From the NCBI RefSeq assembly GCF_000299915.1, contig NZ_AMRI01000002.1, positions 174,086-238,085 on the forward strand: DNA of 64,000 nucleotides. The letters run 5' to 3'. The position numbers were made by a program, and so were the translations under genes. Positions 10,403 through 18,478 of the stretch are shown piece by piece. This stretch comes from Gallaecimonas xiamenensis 3-C-1. Its GTDB lineage: Bacteria; Pseudomonadota; Gammaproteobacteria; Enterobacterales; Gallaecimonadaceae. Position 1 is the first letter of the stretch. Every line of letters begins with the position of its first letter. Below the pieces are notes generated by a model. It had not been told where the DNA came from. It ran no database searches and saw nothing but the letters and a program-made list of their open reading frames with translations.

Positions 10403-11107
10403 ATGTTGCCGCGCCGCGCCGCCGGCTTCTCATTGCTTGAGTTGCTGGTCGTCCTCTTTGTCATCGGCATGATGGTGGCCATGGTCAGCCTGTCTTTTGG
10501 CGGCCAGAGCGATGGCGTGGCTCTGGACAAGGAAGCCCTGCGTTGGCAGGCCCGCTTTGCCCTGATGCACGACGAGGCGATCATGCGCGGCGAGGAGCTG
10601 GGGCTGAAGTTCGACCAGGAAGGGGGCGTTGAGCCCATGCGTTTTGACCCGGACGCCCCGGCGCCGGGGTATGAAGACGACCCCGAAGGGCCCAAAGGAG
10701 CCTGGAAGGCCCTGGACGACGACGGTGTCCTGAAGAACTGGCACAGCGAGCCCGGTATCCATGGCGCCTTGCGCCTGGAGGGGTTGTCCCTGGGCCAAAG
10801 CCTGATCCCCGATGACGCCTTCGAGGTGGAGGGCAGCTCCCAGGAGCGGGAAAAACGCCTGACACCGCACCTGTTCTTCCTGTCGTCCGGGGAGTTTTTG
10901 CCCTTTGAAATCTGTTTTTTCAAGGTAAAGAGCGAGGCCCTGGCAGGATTGCTGGATTTTAGCCGGGAGAGCCGAGAGCGCAGCATCCTGGCCAGCAATG
11001 ACCCCAGCCAGGTGTTGAGCCGCTGCGTCCAAGGCCATGCCAACGGCTACCTGGACAGGCCCGACAGCAGCGATCTCAGTTGGCGCCAAGGGGAACTGAG
11101 CTGGTGA
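10403..11107 (+). CDS. gspH: Minor pseudopilin GspH
   Basis: The leader MLPRRAAG is followed by FSLLE, a prepilin cleavage site with Glu at +5 and a hydrophobic helix (LVVLFVIGMMVAMVSL). At 234 residues it is somewhat longer than many GspH proteins. The extra length is a charged stretch around residues 75-150. Position between gspG and gspI and the leader make the assignment firm. The GspH globular domain itself is poorly conserved. Confidence 0.93.
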   Translation: MLPRRAAGFSLLELLVVLFVIGMMVAMVSLSFGGQSDGVALDKEALRWQARFALMHDEAIMRGEELGLKFDQEGGVEPMRFDPDAPAPGYEDDPEGPKGAWKALDDDGVLKNWHSEPGIHGALRLEGLSLGQSLIPDDAFEVEGSSQEREKRLTPHLFFLSSGEFLPFEICFFKVKSEALAGLLDFSRESRERSILASNDPSQVLSRCVQGHANGYLDRPDSSDLSWRQGELSW

Positions 11108-11460
11108 AGATGCGCGGTTTTACCCTTATCGAAGTGCTGGTGGCCATGGCCATCTTCGCCCTGTCGGCCATTGCCGTTATCAATGCCACCACCAATGGGG
11201 TGCGCAGCCTGTCCATCCTGGAAGAAAAGACCCTGGCCGACTGGGTGGCCAGTAATAAGCTCAACGACGCCGAGTACAGCGAGCTCAAGGACGGTGCCCA
11301 AGGCACCGAAACCCAGGCCGGGGTGGAATGGCATTGGCGGGTAAAACGCCTGAAAACCGAAGATAAAAGCTTTTTCGCCCTGGAGGTGACAGTGTCGCGC
11401 AACAGCGACCTGAGCCACCCAGGGGCGGTGCTGCGCCGCTATTTCGAGGTGCAGTCATGA
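11104..11460 (+). CDS. gspI: Minor pseudopilin GspI
   Basis: I place the start at the GTG at 11104, which overlaps the gspH stop as GTGA and gives the leader MKMRG before FTLIE. The ATG at 11110 would leave only a three-residue leader. The product is 118 residues, usual for GspI, with the helix VLVAMAIFALSAIAVINA and the GspI-type sequence WVASNKLNDAEY. GspI nucleates the GspI-J-K tip complex. The stop overlaps the gspJ ATG by four bases. Confidence 0.94.
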   Translation: MKMRGFTLIEVLVAMAIFALSAIAVINATTNGVRSLSILEEKTLADWVASNKLNDAEYSELKDGAQGTETQAGVEWHWRVKRLKTEDKSFFALEVTVSRNSDLSHPGAVLRRYFEVQS

Positions 11461-12110
11461 GGCCGGCGCCCAGGGTTATCCCCCGAGACCTTGTCCGAGG
11501 CTTCACCCTGATCGAGGTGCTGGTGGCCATGGCCATCTTCGCCCTTCTGGCCGTGGGGGCCTACCAGGTGTTGAACCAGGTATTGCAGGCTGACAAGAGC
11601 AGCCAGGAAAAGTCCGGGCGCCTGGCCGAACTGCAACAGGCGATGCTGACGGTGGAGCGGGATATGCTCCAGCTCACCAGCCGCCAGGTGCGTTTCCCCG
11701 GCGGCGACAAGCAGGCCAGCGTCTTCAAAGGCGGCCCCTTCCTACTGGACTCGGAGGACGACGGCATCCTCTTTACCCGCCGGGGCTGGCAAAACCCGGC
11801 GGCCATGCTGCCCCGTTCGGAAGTGCAGCTGGCCGCTTATCGCCTCAAAGAGGGCAAGCTGGTCAAGGACTACTACTTCTATCCGGACCCGGACGTAGGG
11901 GTGGAACCCCAGGAACAACCCCTACTGGCCGGTGTCGACGCCTTTAAGGTGCGCTACTACGACGGCAAGGACTGGCAGGAAAGCTGGGACGCGGCAGCGC
12001 TGCCCAGGGCCATAGAGCTTAAGTTAAAGCTCAAGGACTTCGGCGAGCTGAGCCGCCGCTTCGCCGTCCCCACCCCGGACAAGGACGACAGCAGCGGGGA
12101 GGACAAGTGA
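11457..12110 (+). CDS. gspJ: Minor pseudopilin GspJ
   Basis: The 217-residue protein has a 15-residue leader MRPAPRVIPRDLVRG before FTLIE, then helix VLVAMAIFALLAVGAYQVL, which is nearly identical to that of GspI. The C-terminal domain contains GspJ hallmarks (RDMLQLTSRQVR, FTRRGWQNP). It forms part of the pseudopilus tip. ATGA overlap with gspI and GTGA overlap with gspK suggest coupled translation. Confidence 0.95.
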   Translation: MRPAPRVIPRDLVRGFTLIEVLVAMAIFALLAVGAYQVLNQVLQADKSSQEKSGRLAELQQAMLTVERDMLQLTSRQVRFPGGDKQASVFKGGPFLLDSEDDGILFTRRGWQNPAAMLPRSEVQLAAYRLKEGKLVKDYYFYPDPDVGVEPQEQPLLAGVDAFKVRYYDGKDWQESWDAAALPRAIELKLKLKDFGELSRRFAVPTPDKDDSSGEDK

Positions 12111-13072
12111 ACCAAAGGCAAAGGGGCGTGGCCCTCATTACCGTCATGCTGATCCTGGCCATCATGGTGGTGGTGGCGGCCGGTATCGGCGGCCGTCTGG
12201 GCATCAATATCCGCCGTACCGGCAACCAGATCGGCCAACATCAGGCCTACTTTTATGCCCTGTCCGGCGAGGCCTTTGCCAAGCTGGCCCTGCACCGGCT
12301 GCTAAAGGAAGAAGACGGGGAGCTGAACCTGAGCCAGGACTGGGCCAAACCCCAGGCTTTCCCGGTGGAAGGGGGCAGTATCAAGGGCCAGATCCGCGAC
12401 GGCCACGGCTGCTTCAACCTCAACAGCCTGCAAGGGGACAACGACCAGGACCGCCAAAGTCATCGCAAGGCCTTCCAAGCCTTGCTGGAGGCCCTGGAAG
12501 TGGACAGCTTCGAGGCGGAAACCGTCAGCTATTCCCTGGCGGACTGGCTGGACGATGACAGCCGCCTGGATGCCAGTTTCGGCGCCGAAGACGCCGAATA
12601 CCAAGGCCGGGAGTTTCCCTACCTGGCGGCCAATGGCCTGATGACGGATGTGTCAGAGCTGCGCATGGTCAACGGGGTGACGGCGGCCATCTACCTCAAG
12701 GTGCGGCCTTATGTCTGCGTCTTGGACGACAACAGCTTTGAAGTGAACGTCAACACCCTGCCCAGTGACAGGGCGGCGGTGCTGGCCGCCGTGCTCACCC
12801 CCCTGACCCTGAGCGATGCCGAGGGGATCCTTGGGGCTAGGCCGGAAGAGGGCTTCGACAGCCTGGACCAGGTTTGGGAAGAGCCTGCCCTGGCGTCCTT
12901 GCAAGACCCCTTGCCGGGGGCCAAGGAAGCCCTGGTGCTGAAATCTGATCGCTATTTTGTTTCCCTGGAAGGGCGCTTCCAGGACAGGCCCATGTACATG
13001 GAAAGTCTCTTGAAGAAAGACGATAACAACAAGCTGACGACGCTGTGGCGCCGTCTGGGAGGACGCTTGTGA
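12107..13072 (+). CDS. gspK: Minor pseudopilin GspK
   Basis: The GTG start at 12107 overlaps the gspJ stop. The leader MNQRQRG precedes VALIT, so the +5 residue is Thr instead of Glu, which is normal for GspK at the pseudopilus tip. At 321 residues it shows the large alpha-domain insert and GspK motifs (CFNLNSL, DWLDDDSR, YLAANGLMTDVSELRMV). The final bases overlap the gspL start. Confidence 0.95.
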   Translation: MNQRQRGVALITVMLILAIMVVVAAGIGGRLGINIRRTGNQIGQHQAYFYALSGEAFAKLALHRLLKEEDGELNLSQDWAKPQAFPVEGGSIKGQIRDGHGCFNLNSLQGDNDQDRQSHRKAFQALLEALEVDSFEAETVSYSLADWLDDDSRLDASFGAEDAEYQGREFPYLAANGLMTDVSELRMVNGVTAAIYLKVRPYVCVLDDNSFEVNVNTLPSDRAAVLAAVLTPLTLSDAEGILGARPEEGFDSLDQVWEEPALASLQDPLPGAKEALVLKSDRYFVSLEGRFQDRPMYMESLLKKDDNNKLTTLWRRLGGRL

Positions 13073-14265
13073 CCAACACTTTGGTGATCCGCCTGCCCCT
13101 GACTGACGACCAGGGGATACCCTGGCTCCATTGGTCTGGCGCCGAACAGGCAGTGCTGGCCAGCGGTACCTTGCCTGGCCCAGAGGCCCTGACAGAGCTG
13201 GCCCGCCTGGACGGCCGGCTGTTGGTATTGGTACCGGGTAGCGCCTGCTTTATGGGGTCGGTCAAACAGGCCGGCAAGGGACGACAGTTCCTGCGTGCCG
13301 TGCCCTTTGCCCTGGAAGAAGAACTGGCAGACGACGTGGACAGCCTGCACTTCACCCTCAAACCCCAGGGAGAGCAGGTAGCCGCCGTGGCGGTGCGCCA
13401 TCAGTTGATGGAGCAGTGGCTGGGCTGGTTGCAAGAGGCCCAGCTGAGCCCCTGGAAACTGCTGCCCGACTGCCTGGCTCTGCCTTGGCAGCCCCACAGC
13501 TGGTCGGCCCTGGTGCTGGGCCAGGAACTGCTGCTGCGCACCCAGGAGAGCAAAGGGCTTTGCATCGAGGCAGCCCTGGCCGATTGGATAGTAGCCCCAC
13601 TGGCGGAAGAAACCAGCGGCGGCGGGGTACAGCCGGTGGAAGCCTACGGCGACCTCAGCCTGCCTCCCAACTGCACCCTGACCCACCTGGACGCCGACCT
13701 GCCTCTGGCGGTATTGGCCAAGGGCGGCTCTGAACAAAGCCTGGACCTGCTCCATGGCCCTTACCAGCAAAAGCGCAAGGGTAAGGGCCCTTTGAATTTG
13801 TGGTGGCCGGCCCTGGCCAGCCTGGCGGCCCTGCTGGTCATCGCCCTGGCCGGCAAGGGGGTGGCCCTGTACCAATACTCGGCGCAAACCCAGGCCCTGG
13901 AAGCGCAAATCAAGGCCGACTACGGCCGCCTCTTCAGCGGGGAGCGGCTGGTCAGCGCCGGCAGCCTGAAAAGTCAGCTGCGCGGTAAGCTCAAAAACTT
14001 GGGCAGCGGCGCCCAAGAGGCCAGCCTGCTGGCCATGCTCAACGACCTGTCGCTGACCTTTGCCAAGGTCGGCAACATCAAGCCGGACAACCTGCGCTTT
14101 GACGCCGGTCGTGGCGAGCTGCGTGTCCTGACCATGGCGCCGGACTTTGCCACCTTCGAACGGCTCAAACAGCAACTGGCCAACCGTTACCAGGTAGAGA
14201 GCGGTGGCCAGAGCACGGTGGAAGGGGGCGTAACCGGCACCCTTATCCTGAGGAGCAAAGGATGA
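13069..14265 (+). CDS. gspL: T2SS assembly-platform protein GspL
   Basis: GspL recruits the GspE ATPase to the membrane through an actin-like cytosolic domain (about 1-235). One membrane helix follows (about 244-264, WWPALASLAALLVIALAG), then a periplasmic ferredoxin-like domain. The start is the GTG at 13069, overlapping the gspK TGA and preceded by a GGGAGGA site, giving 398 residues. An ATG eight codons upstream lies inside gspK and lacks a good site. Confidence 0.94.
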   Translation: MTNTLVIRLPLTDDQGIPWLHWSGAEQAVLASGTLPGPEALTELARLDGRLLVLVPGSACFMGSVKQAGKGRQFLRAVPFALEEELADDVDSLHFTLKPQGEQVAAVAVRHQLMEQWLGWLQEAQLSPWKLLPDCLALPWQPHSWSALVLGQELLLRTQESKGLCIEAALADWIVAPLAEETSGGGVQPVEAYGDLSLPPNCTLTHLDADLPLAVLAKGGSEQSLDLLHGPYQQKRKGKGPLNLWWPALASLAALLVIALAGKGVALYQYSAQTQALEAQIKADYGRLFSGERLVSAGSLKSQLRGKLKNLGSGAQEASLLAMLNDLSLTFAKVGNIKPDNLRFDAGRGELRVLTMAPDFATFERLKQQLANRYQVESGGQSTVEGGVTGTLILRSKG

Positions 14266-14732
14266 TCAAGGAATACTGGCAGGCCATGGCCCCCCGCGAT
14301 CGCCAGGTGCTGACCTGGGCGGCGCCCTTTATGGCCCTTGGCCTCTTTTACTTTGCCATCTGGCAGCCCTTGAGCGGTGCCGAGGAAGCCGCGCGCCAAC
14401 AGCTACAAAGCCGCCAGGGCGACCTGCAATACCTGCGAGAGCAGGGCAGCAGGCTGCTGGCCGCCAAAGGCGGGCGCCTGGCAACCGGCAGTGGCAGCCT
14501 CACCGATAGGGTTACCCGCAGCGCCAACAGCTTCAATGTCCGCATCGCCCGCCTGCAACCGGGACAGGGGGGGATCAGCGTCTGGGTCGATGAGGTGCCC
14601 TTCGAGCGCCTGACTCAGTGGCTCACCGCACTGCAATTGAAAGAGGGCCTGAGTGTGTCCCAGGCCGACGTTATTACCACGGGCACACCGGGCATGGTGC
14701 GGGTGCGGCGTTTGGAATTGACGGGGGCCTGA
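14262..14732 (+). CDS. gspM: T2SS assembly-platform protein GspM
   Basis: The 156-residue protein has a short cytosolic N-terminus, one membrane helix (about 14-34, LTWAAPFMALGLFYFAIW) and a periplasmic ferredoxin-like domain that pairs with GspL. The sequence WYQAM/APRDRQV-like N-terminus (here EYWQAMAPRDRQVL) and its place after gspL fit GspM. It overlaps gspL by ATGA and gspN by one base. Confidence 0.94.
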   Translation: MIKEYWQAMAPRDRQVLTWAAPFMALGLFYFAIWQPLSGAEEAARQQLQSRQGDLQYLREQGSRLLAAKGGRLATGSGSLTDRVTRSANSFNVRIARLQPGQGGISVWVDEVPFERLTQWLTALQLKEGLSVSQADVITTGTPGMVRVRRLELTGA

Positions 14733-15484
14733 TGCGGATTATCAAGTGGACCCTGGCAGGGCTGTTGTTTTTCCTGGTGGCCCTGGCCTGGCAACTTCCT
14801 GCTGCCCTGGTGCTCTCCCAGGCGCCGCTGCCCCCTGGGGTGGCGGTAAGCGGTGTGCAGGGCACCATCTGGCAGGGCCAAGTGGCCCAGCTGTCGGTGC
14901 AGGGGCTGCACTTTGAGCAGCTGCGCTGGCAAACCCGGCCTTGGGCCCTGTTGACCGGCCAGCTCAGCCTGCATCTGTCCAGCCGCCCCGGCGTCAGCCA
15001 ACTGGGTGGTGACCTGGCGTTGGGACTGGGGGGGGACATCGCCCTGGACAACCTGGTGCTGAAAGTGCCGGTGGCACCCTTGGTGGCGGATATGCGCCTG
15101 CCGGTACCCAGCCAGGTGAGCGGCCAGCTGTCGGTGGCCCTGGCCCAGTACCGCAAGGGCGCCCCCTGGTGTGAAGCCCTGTCGGGCAAGGCCCAATGGC
15201 TGGATGCCGCCGTGACCAACAATTTCGGTGACTTTGACCTTGGCCGCATCGACGCTGACCTGGCCTGCGACCAGGGCGCCATCACCGCCGTGGTGCGCGA
15301 CACGCCCCCTCGCCTTGGCCTGGAACTGGAAGCACGCCTGGAAGGGGAAAACTACCAGGTCAGGGGCTTTGCCCGCCCGGCTGACGACCAGCCCAAAGCC
15401 TTGAAAGACGCCTTTGCCTTTTTCGGCAAGGCCGGCAGTGACGGCCGTTACCCGGTGCAGTTCCAGGGCCGCCTGCCCAGGTAA
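14732..15484 (+). CDS. gspN: T2SS protein GspN
   Basis: The ATG at 14732 overlaps the gspM TGA. The 250-residue protein has an N-terminal membrane anchor (about 5-27, LAGLLFFLVALAWQLP) and a periplasmic domain with GspN features (GVQGTIWQGQVAQL; two Cys near 147 and 178 that may pair). GspN is present in only some T2SS operons and its role is not settled. It is the last gene of the operon, followed by a terminator. Confidence 0.92.
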   Translation: MRIIKWTLAGLLFFLVALAWQLPAALVLSQAPLPPGVAVSGVQGTIWQGQVAQLSVQGLHFEQLRWQTRPWALLTGQLSLHLSSRPGVSQLGGDLALGLGGDIALDNLVLKVPVAPLVADMRLPVPSQVSGQLSVALAQYRKGAPWCEALSGKAQWLDAAVTNNFGDFDLGRIDADLACDQGAITAVVRDTPPRLGLELEARLEGENYQVRGFARPADDQPKALKDAFAFFGKAGSDGRYPVQFQGRLPR

Positions 15485-15519
15485 GGCCAAAGGCATTCGT
15501 CGCATTTCTAAAAAAAATG

Positions 15520-15546
15520 ACGCCCTCATTCGAGGGCGCTTTTTGT
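15520..15546 (+). terminator. Intrinsic terminator of the gsp operon
   Basis: CGCCCTC, an ATTC loop and GAGGGCG, followed by CTTTTTG, come 35 bp after the gspN stop. Confidence 0.88.
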
Positions 15547-15749
15547 TTTGTTTCATTAGTGTTACGGATGTGGGCCCAGTCACAGCAAGGGCTGGCGCCG
15601 TAGTACATATTTTCGCCGACTTTAAATCCTTGAATGGGTAACAAATATGACTTTTTTGGGAAATCTTTTTGTAGCGTATTTGTAAAGATTCACCTTTAGG
15701 GTTTGCCCCGGATCTGCACTTATCACGTGTTTTCGGGAGAGACCCTTTT

Positions 15750-18413
15750 ATGAACTGCAAGTTTGTAGCCAAGCTCAGCGCCCTGACCTTGGCTTTGGCC
15801 ATGGCGGGCTGCGGCGGTGATATCAACATCAACGAAAACAGCTCCAACGGCGGTGGCAACCCCTCTGACCCCAATCCTCCGGCCAGCGCCTGCCCTGATT
15901 TCGCCACCGAAGGCGCCGCCATTGCCGGCAGCAGCAAGACGGTCTGTGAGATCTCCGGTACTTTCAGCAGCGACCAGACCCTGACCAGCGACATCCTCTG
16001 GGCCCTGAACGGCAAAGTGACAGTGGGCGGCGACAACACCGACAGCGCCACCCTGAGCATCCAGCCCGGTACCACCCTGTTTGGTAAATCCGGTGCCGAC
16101 TTCCTGGTGGTGTCCCGTGGCTCCAAGCTCAACGCCGCCGGTACCGCCGCCGCTCCCATCGTCATGACGTCATTGCAGGACATGCTGGGCAACGTCCAGG
16201 CCGATTCCTCCGGCCAGTGGGGCGGCCTGGTGCTGCTGGGTAACGCCGTGACCAACAGCTGCGCCGACGCGGACAACTGTACCGTCCAGGCCGAAGGCGA
16301 CGCCGGCCCCTACGGTGGCAACAACCCCGCCGACAACTCCGGCGTGCTGCAGTATCTGCAAGTGCGCTACAGCGGCTATGAAGTGCTGCCCGATAACGAA
16401 CTGAACGGCATCACTTTTGCCGGCGTCGGTTCCGGCACCACAGTTGACCACGTCCAGGTCATGCACAGCTCCGACGACGGTATCGAGCTGTTCGGCGGCT
16501 CGGTGAACCTGCGCAACATAGTGCTGCTGAACAACGAAGACGACTCCCTGGACTGGACCGACGGCTGGAACGGTAAGGCCCAGTTCGTTTTTGTTCAGCA
16601 GAACAAGGGCGACTTCCATGCCAACCGTGGCATCGAAGGGGACAACAACAAGAACGACAACGGCGCCGAGCCGATCACCCGTCCGGTCATCTCCAACATG
16701 ACCATCATCGGCAACAACTACGACGGTGACGACGACTCCGAAGGCGTGCTGCTGCGCGAAGGCACCCAGGCCGAGCTGTACAACTTCATCATTACCGGCC
16801 CGGCCGGCATGGGTGAGTGTTTCGAGCTCAACAACGATGCCACCATCGCCCAGTACAACGCAGGCGAGATCATCCTGCGCAACTCCATCATCGATTGCGC
16901 CGAGCCCTTCAAGGATGCCAAGGACGCCAACGACAACAACCTGACCAACCTGGAAACCTGGTTCACCGACCCGGCCAAAGAGAACGTCCTGGGTGACGCC
17001 CAGTTGGGCGGCTACACCCCGGCGGCCACCTCGCCGGCCATCGGCGGCGGCTATGACGTTGCCAACAACGTCGACTCCTGGTTCCAGACCGTCAACTACA
17101 TCGGCGCCTTCGACGGCACCAACGACTGGACCCTGGGCTGGACCCACGGTATCCACGACGAAGCCCCGGCGCTGGCCAACTGCCCGGCCGGCACCACCCA
17201 GGTGGCGTCCGTGTCCGACAAGCTCAACTGCCAGCTGAGCGGCGAGATATCCAGCAACCTGACCCTGCTGGCCGGCGCCGACTACGTGCTGGACGGTAAA
17301 GTGGCGGTGGGCGGCGACAACAGCAACTCCGCTACCCTGACCATCGAGCCGGGTGTGCGGGTGTTCGGTAAAGGCACTGCCGACTTCCTGGTGGTCAGCC
17401 GTGGCTCCAAAATCATGGCCGAAGGCACCGCTACTGCGCCTATCACCTTCACCTCGGTGCAGGACGTCATCGGCGCCCAGACCGGCACCGGCCAATGGGG
17501 CGGCATGGTTATCCTGGGCAATGCCCCCTCCAACCTCTGTACCGACCCTAACAGCTGTGACATCGAAGCCGAAGGTGACGCCGGCCTGTACGGCGGCAAC
17601 AACCCGGCCGACAACTCCGGTGTGCTCAAGTACGTAGTGATCAAACACTCCGGTTACGAAGTGCTGCCCGATAACGAACTGAACGGCCTGACCCTGGCCG
17701 GCGTTGGCTCCGGTACCACAGTCGACTTCCTGCAAGTGCACCAGAGCTCTGACGACGGCGTGGAAGTGTTCGGCGGCAACGTCAACCTGCGCCACCTGGT
17801 GCTGACCGGTGAAGAGGACGACTCCCTGGATTGGACCGACGGCTGGACCGGCAAGGTGCAATACGTACTGGTCAAGCAAGACCCGGCCAACGGCCCCGCC
17901 AACCGTGGCATCGAAGGAGACAACCAGAAAGCCGACAAGTCTGCCACCCCCCTGACTCAGCCGACCGTGGCCAATATGACCATTATCGGCAACACCTGGG
18001 ACGGTGACGACGACTCCGAAGGCGTACTGCTGCGCGAAGGGACCTCCGCCAAGCTGCACAACTTCATCATCACCGGCCCGGTGGGCATGGGTGAGTGCCT
18101 GGAGTTCAACGGCGCCGAGTCCAACGCCCTGGCTACCGATGGCACCACAGTGATGACCAACTCCGTCATCGCCTGCGACGAGCCCTTCAAGAACGAGACC
18201 GGTGGCGTTGACGCCCAGTCCTGGTTCTTGGGTCAAGCCGGTAACAGTACTGCCGCTGCCATGGCCGACGTGGTCAACGGTATCTACACCATCGATACCA
18301 CCACCCCTGCCGACCTGTCTGCCGACAGCTTCTTCGACGCCACCGACTACATCGGCGCCGTCAAAGCTGACGCCGACTGGACTGCCGGCTGGACCTTTGG
18401 CCTGAACAACTAA
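15750..18413 (+). CDS. Large surface lipoprotein with a tandemly duplicated ~430-residue domain
   Basis: The 887-residue protein starts with a lipoprotein signal (LALAMAGC, lipidated Cys21; +2 Gly suggests outer-membrane sorting) and a Gly/Asn/Pro linker. The rest is two homologous halves, about residues 47-460 and 477-887. Shared blocks include TLFGKSGADFLVVSRGSK versus RVFGKGTADFLVVSRGSK, the repeated YGGNNPADNSGVL, and DDSLDWTDGW. Acidic clusters such as DGDDDSEGVLLREGT look like metal-binding turns. The runs of short strands suggest a right-handed beta-helix. I recognise the family as an unnamed lipoprotein group often placed beside a TonB receptor, as here. A likely role is capture of a ligand at the surface for the receptor at 18479-21127. 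Ligand unknown. Confidence 0.85.
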   Translation: MNCKFVAKLSALTLALAMAGCGGDININENSSNGGGNPSDPNPPASACPDFATEGAAIAGSSKTVCEISGTFSSDQTLTSDILWALNGKVTVGGDNTDSATLSIQPGTTLFGKSGADFLVVSRGSKLNAAGTAAAPIVMTSLQDMLGNVQADSSGQWGGLVLLGNAVTNSCADADNCTVQAEGDAGPYGGNNPADNSGVLQYLQVRYSGYEVLPDNELNGITFAGVGSGTTVDHVQVMHSSDDGIELFGGSVNLRNIVLLNNEDDSLDWTDGWNGKAQFVFVQQNKGDFHANRGIEGDNNKNDNGAEPITRPVISNMTIIGNNYDGDDDSEGVLLREGTQAELYNFIITGPAGMGECFELNNDATIAQYNAGEIILRNSIIDCAEPFKDAKDANDNNLTNLETWFTDPAKENVLGDAQLGGYTPAATSPAIGGGYDVANNVDSWFQTVNYIGAFDGTNDWTLGWTHGIHDEAPALANCPAGTTQVASVSDKLNCQLSGEISSNLTLLAGADYVLDGKVAVGGDNSNSATLTIEPGVRVFGKGTADFLVVSRGSKIMAEGTATAPITFTSVQDVIGAQTGTGQWGGMVILGNAPSNLCTDPNSCDIEAEGDAGLYGGNNPADNSGVLKYVVIKHSGYEVLPDNELNGLTLAGVGSGTTVDFLQVHQSSDDGVEVFGGNVNLRHLVLTGEEDDSLDWTDGWTGKVQYVLVKQDPANGPANRGIEGDNQKADKSATPLTQPTVANMTIIGNTWDGDDDSEGVLLREGTSAKLHNFIITGPVGMGECLEFNGAESNALATDGTTVMTNSVIACDEPFKNETGGVDAQSWFLGQAGNSTAAAMADVVNGIYTIDTTTPADLSADSFFDATDYIGAVKADADWTAGWTFGLNN

Positions 18414-18418
18414 GCATC

Positions 18419-18445
18419 AAGGCGCCGGGGCTCTCCCGGCGCCTT
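18419..18445 (+). promoter_or_regulatory. Perfect intergenic hairpin between lipoprotein and receptor
   Basis: AAGGCGCCGGG, a GCTCT loop and CCCGGCGCCTT form an 11-bp perfect stem. The following CGCCTTTCCC is a poor T tract, so it is more likely a partial terminator or an mRNA-stabilising element inside a two-gene operon than a full stop. Confidence 0.6.
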
Positions 18446-18478
18446 CGCCTTTCCCTCTGTCGCAAGGATTTGAAGATT

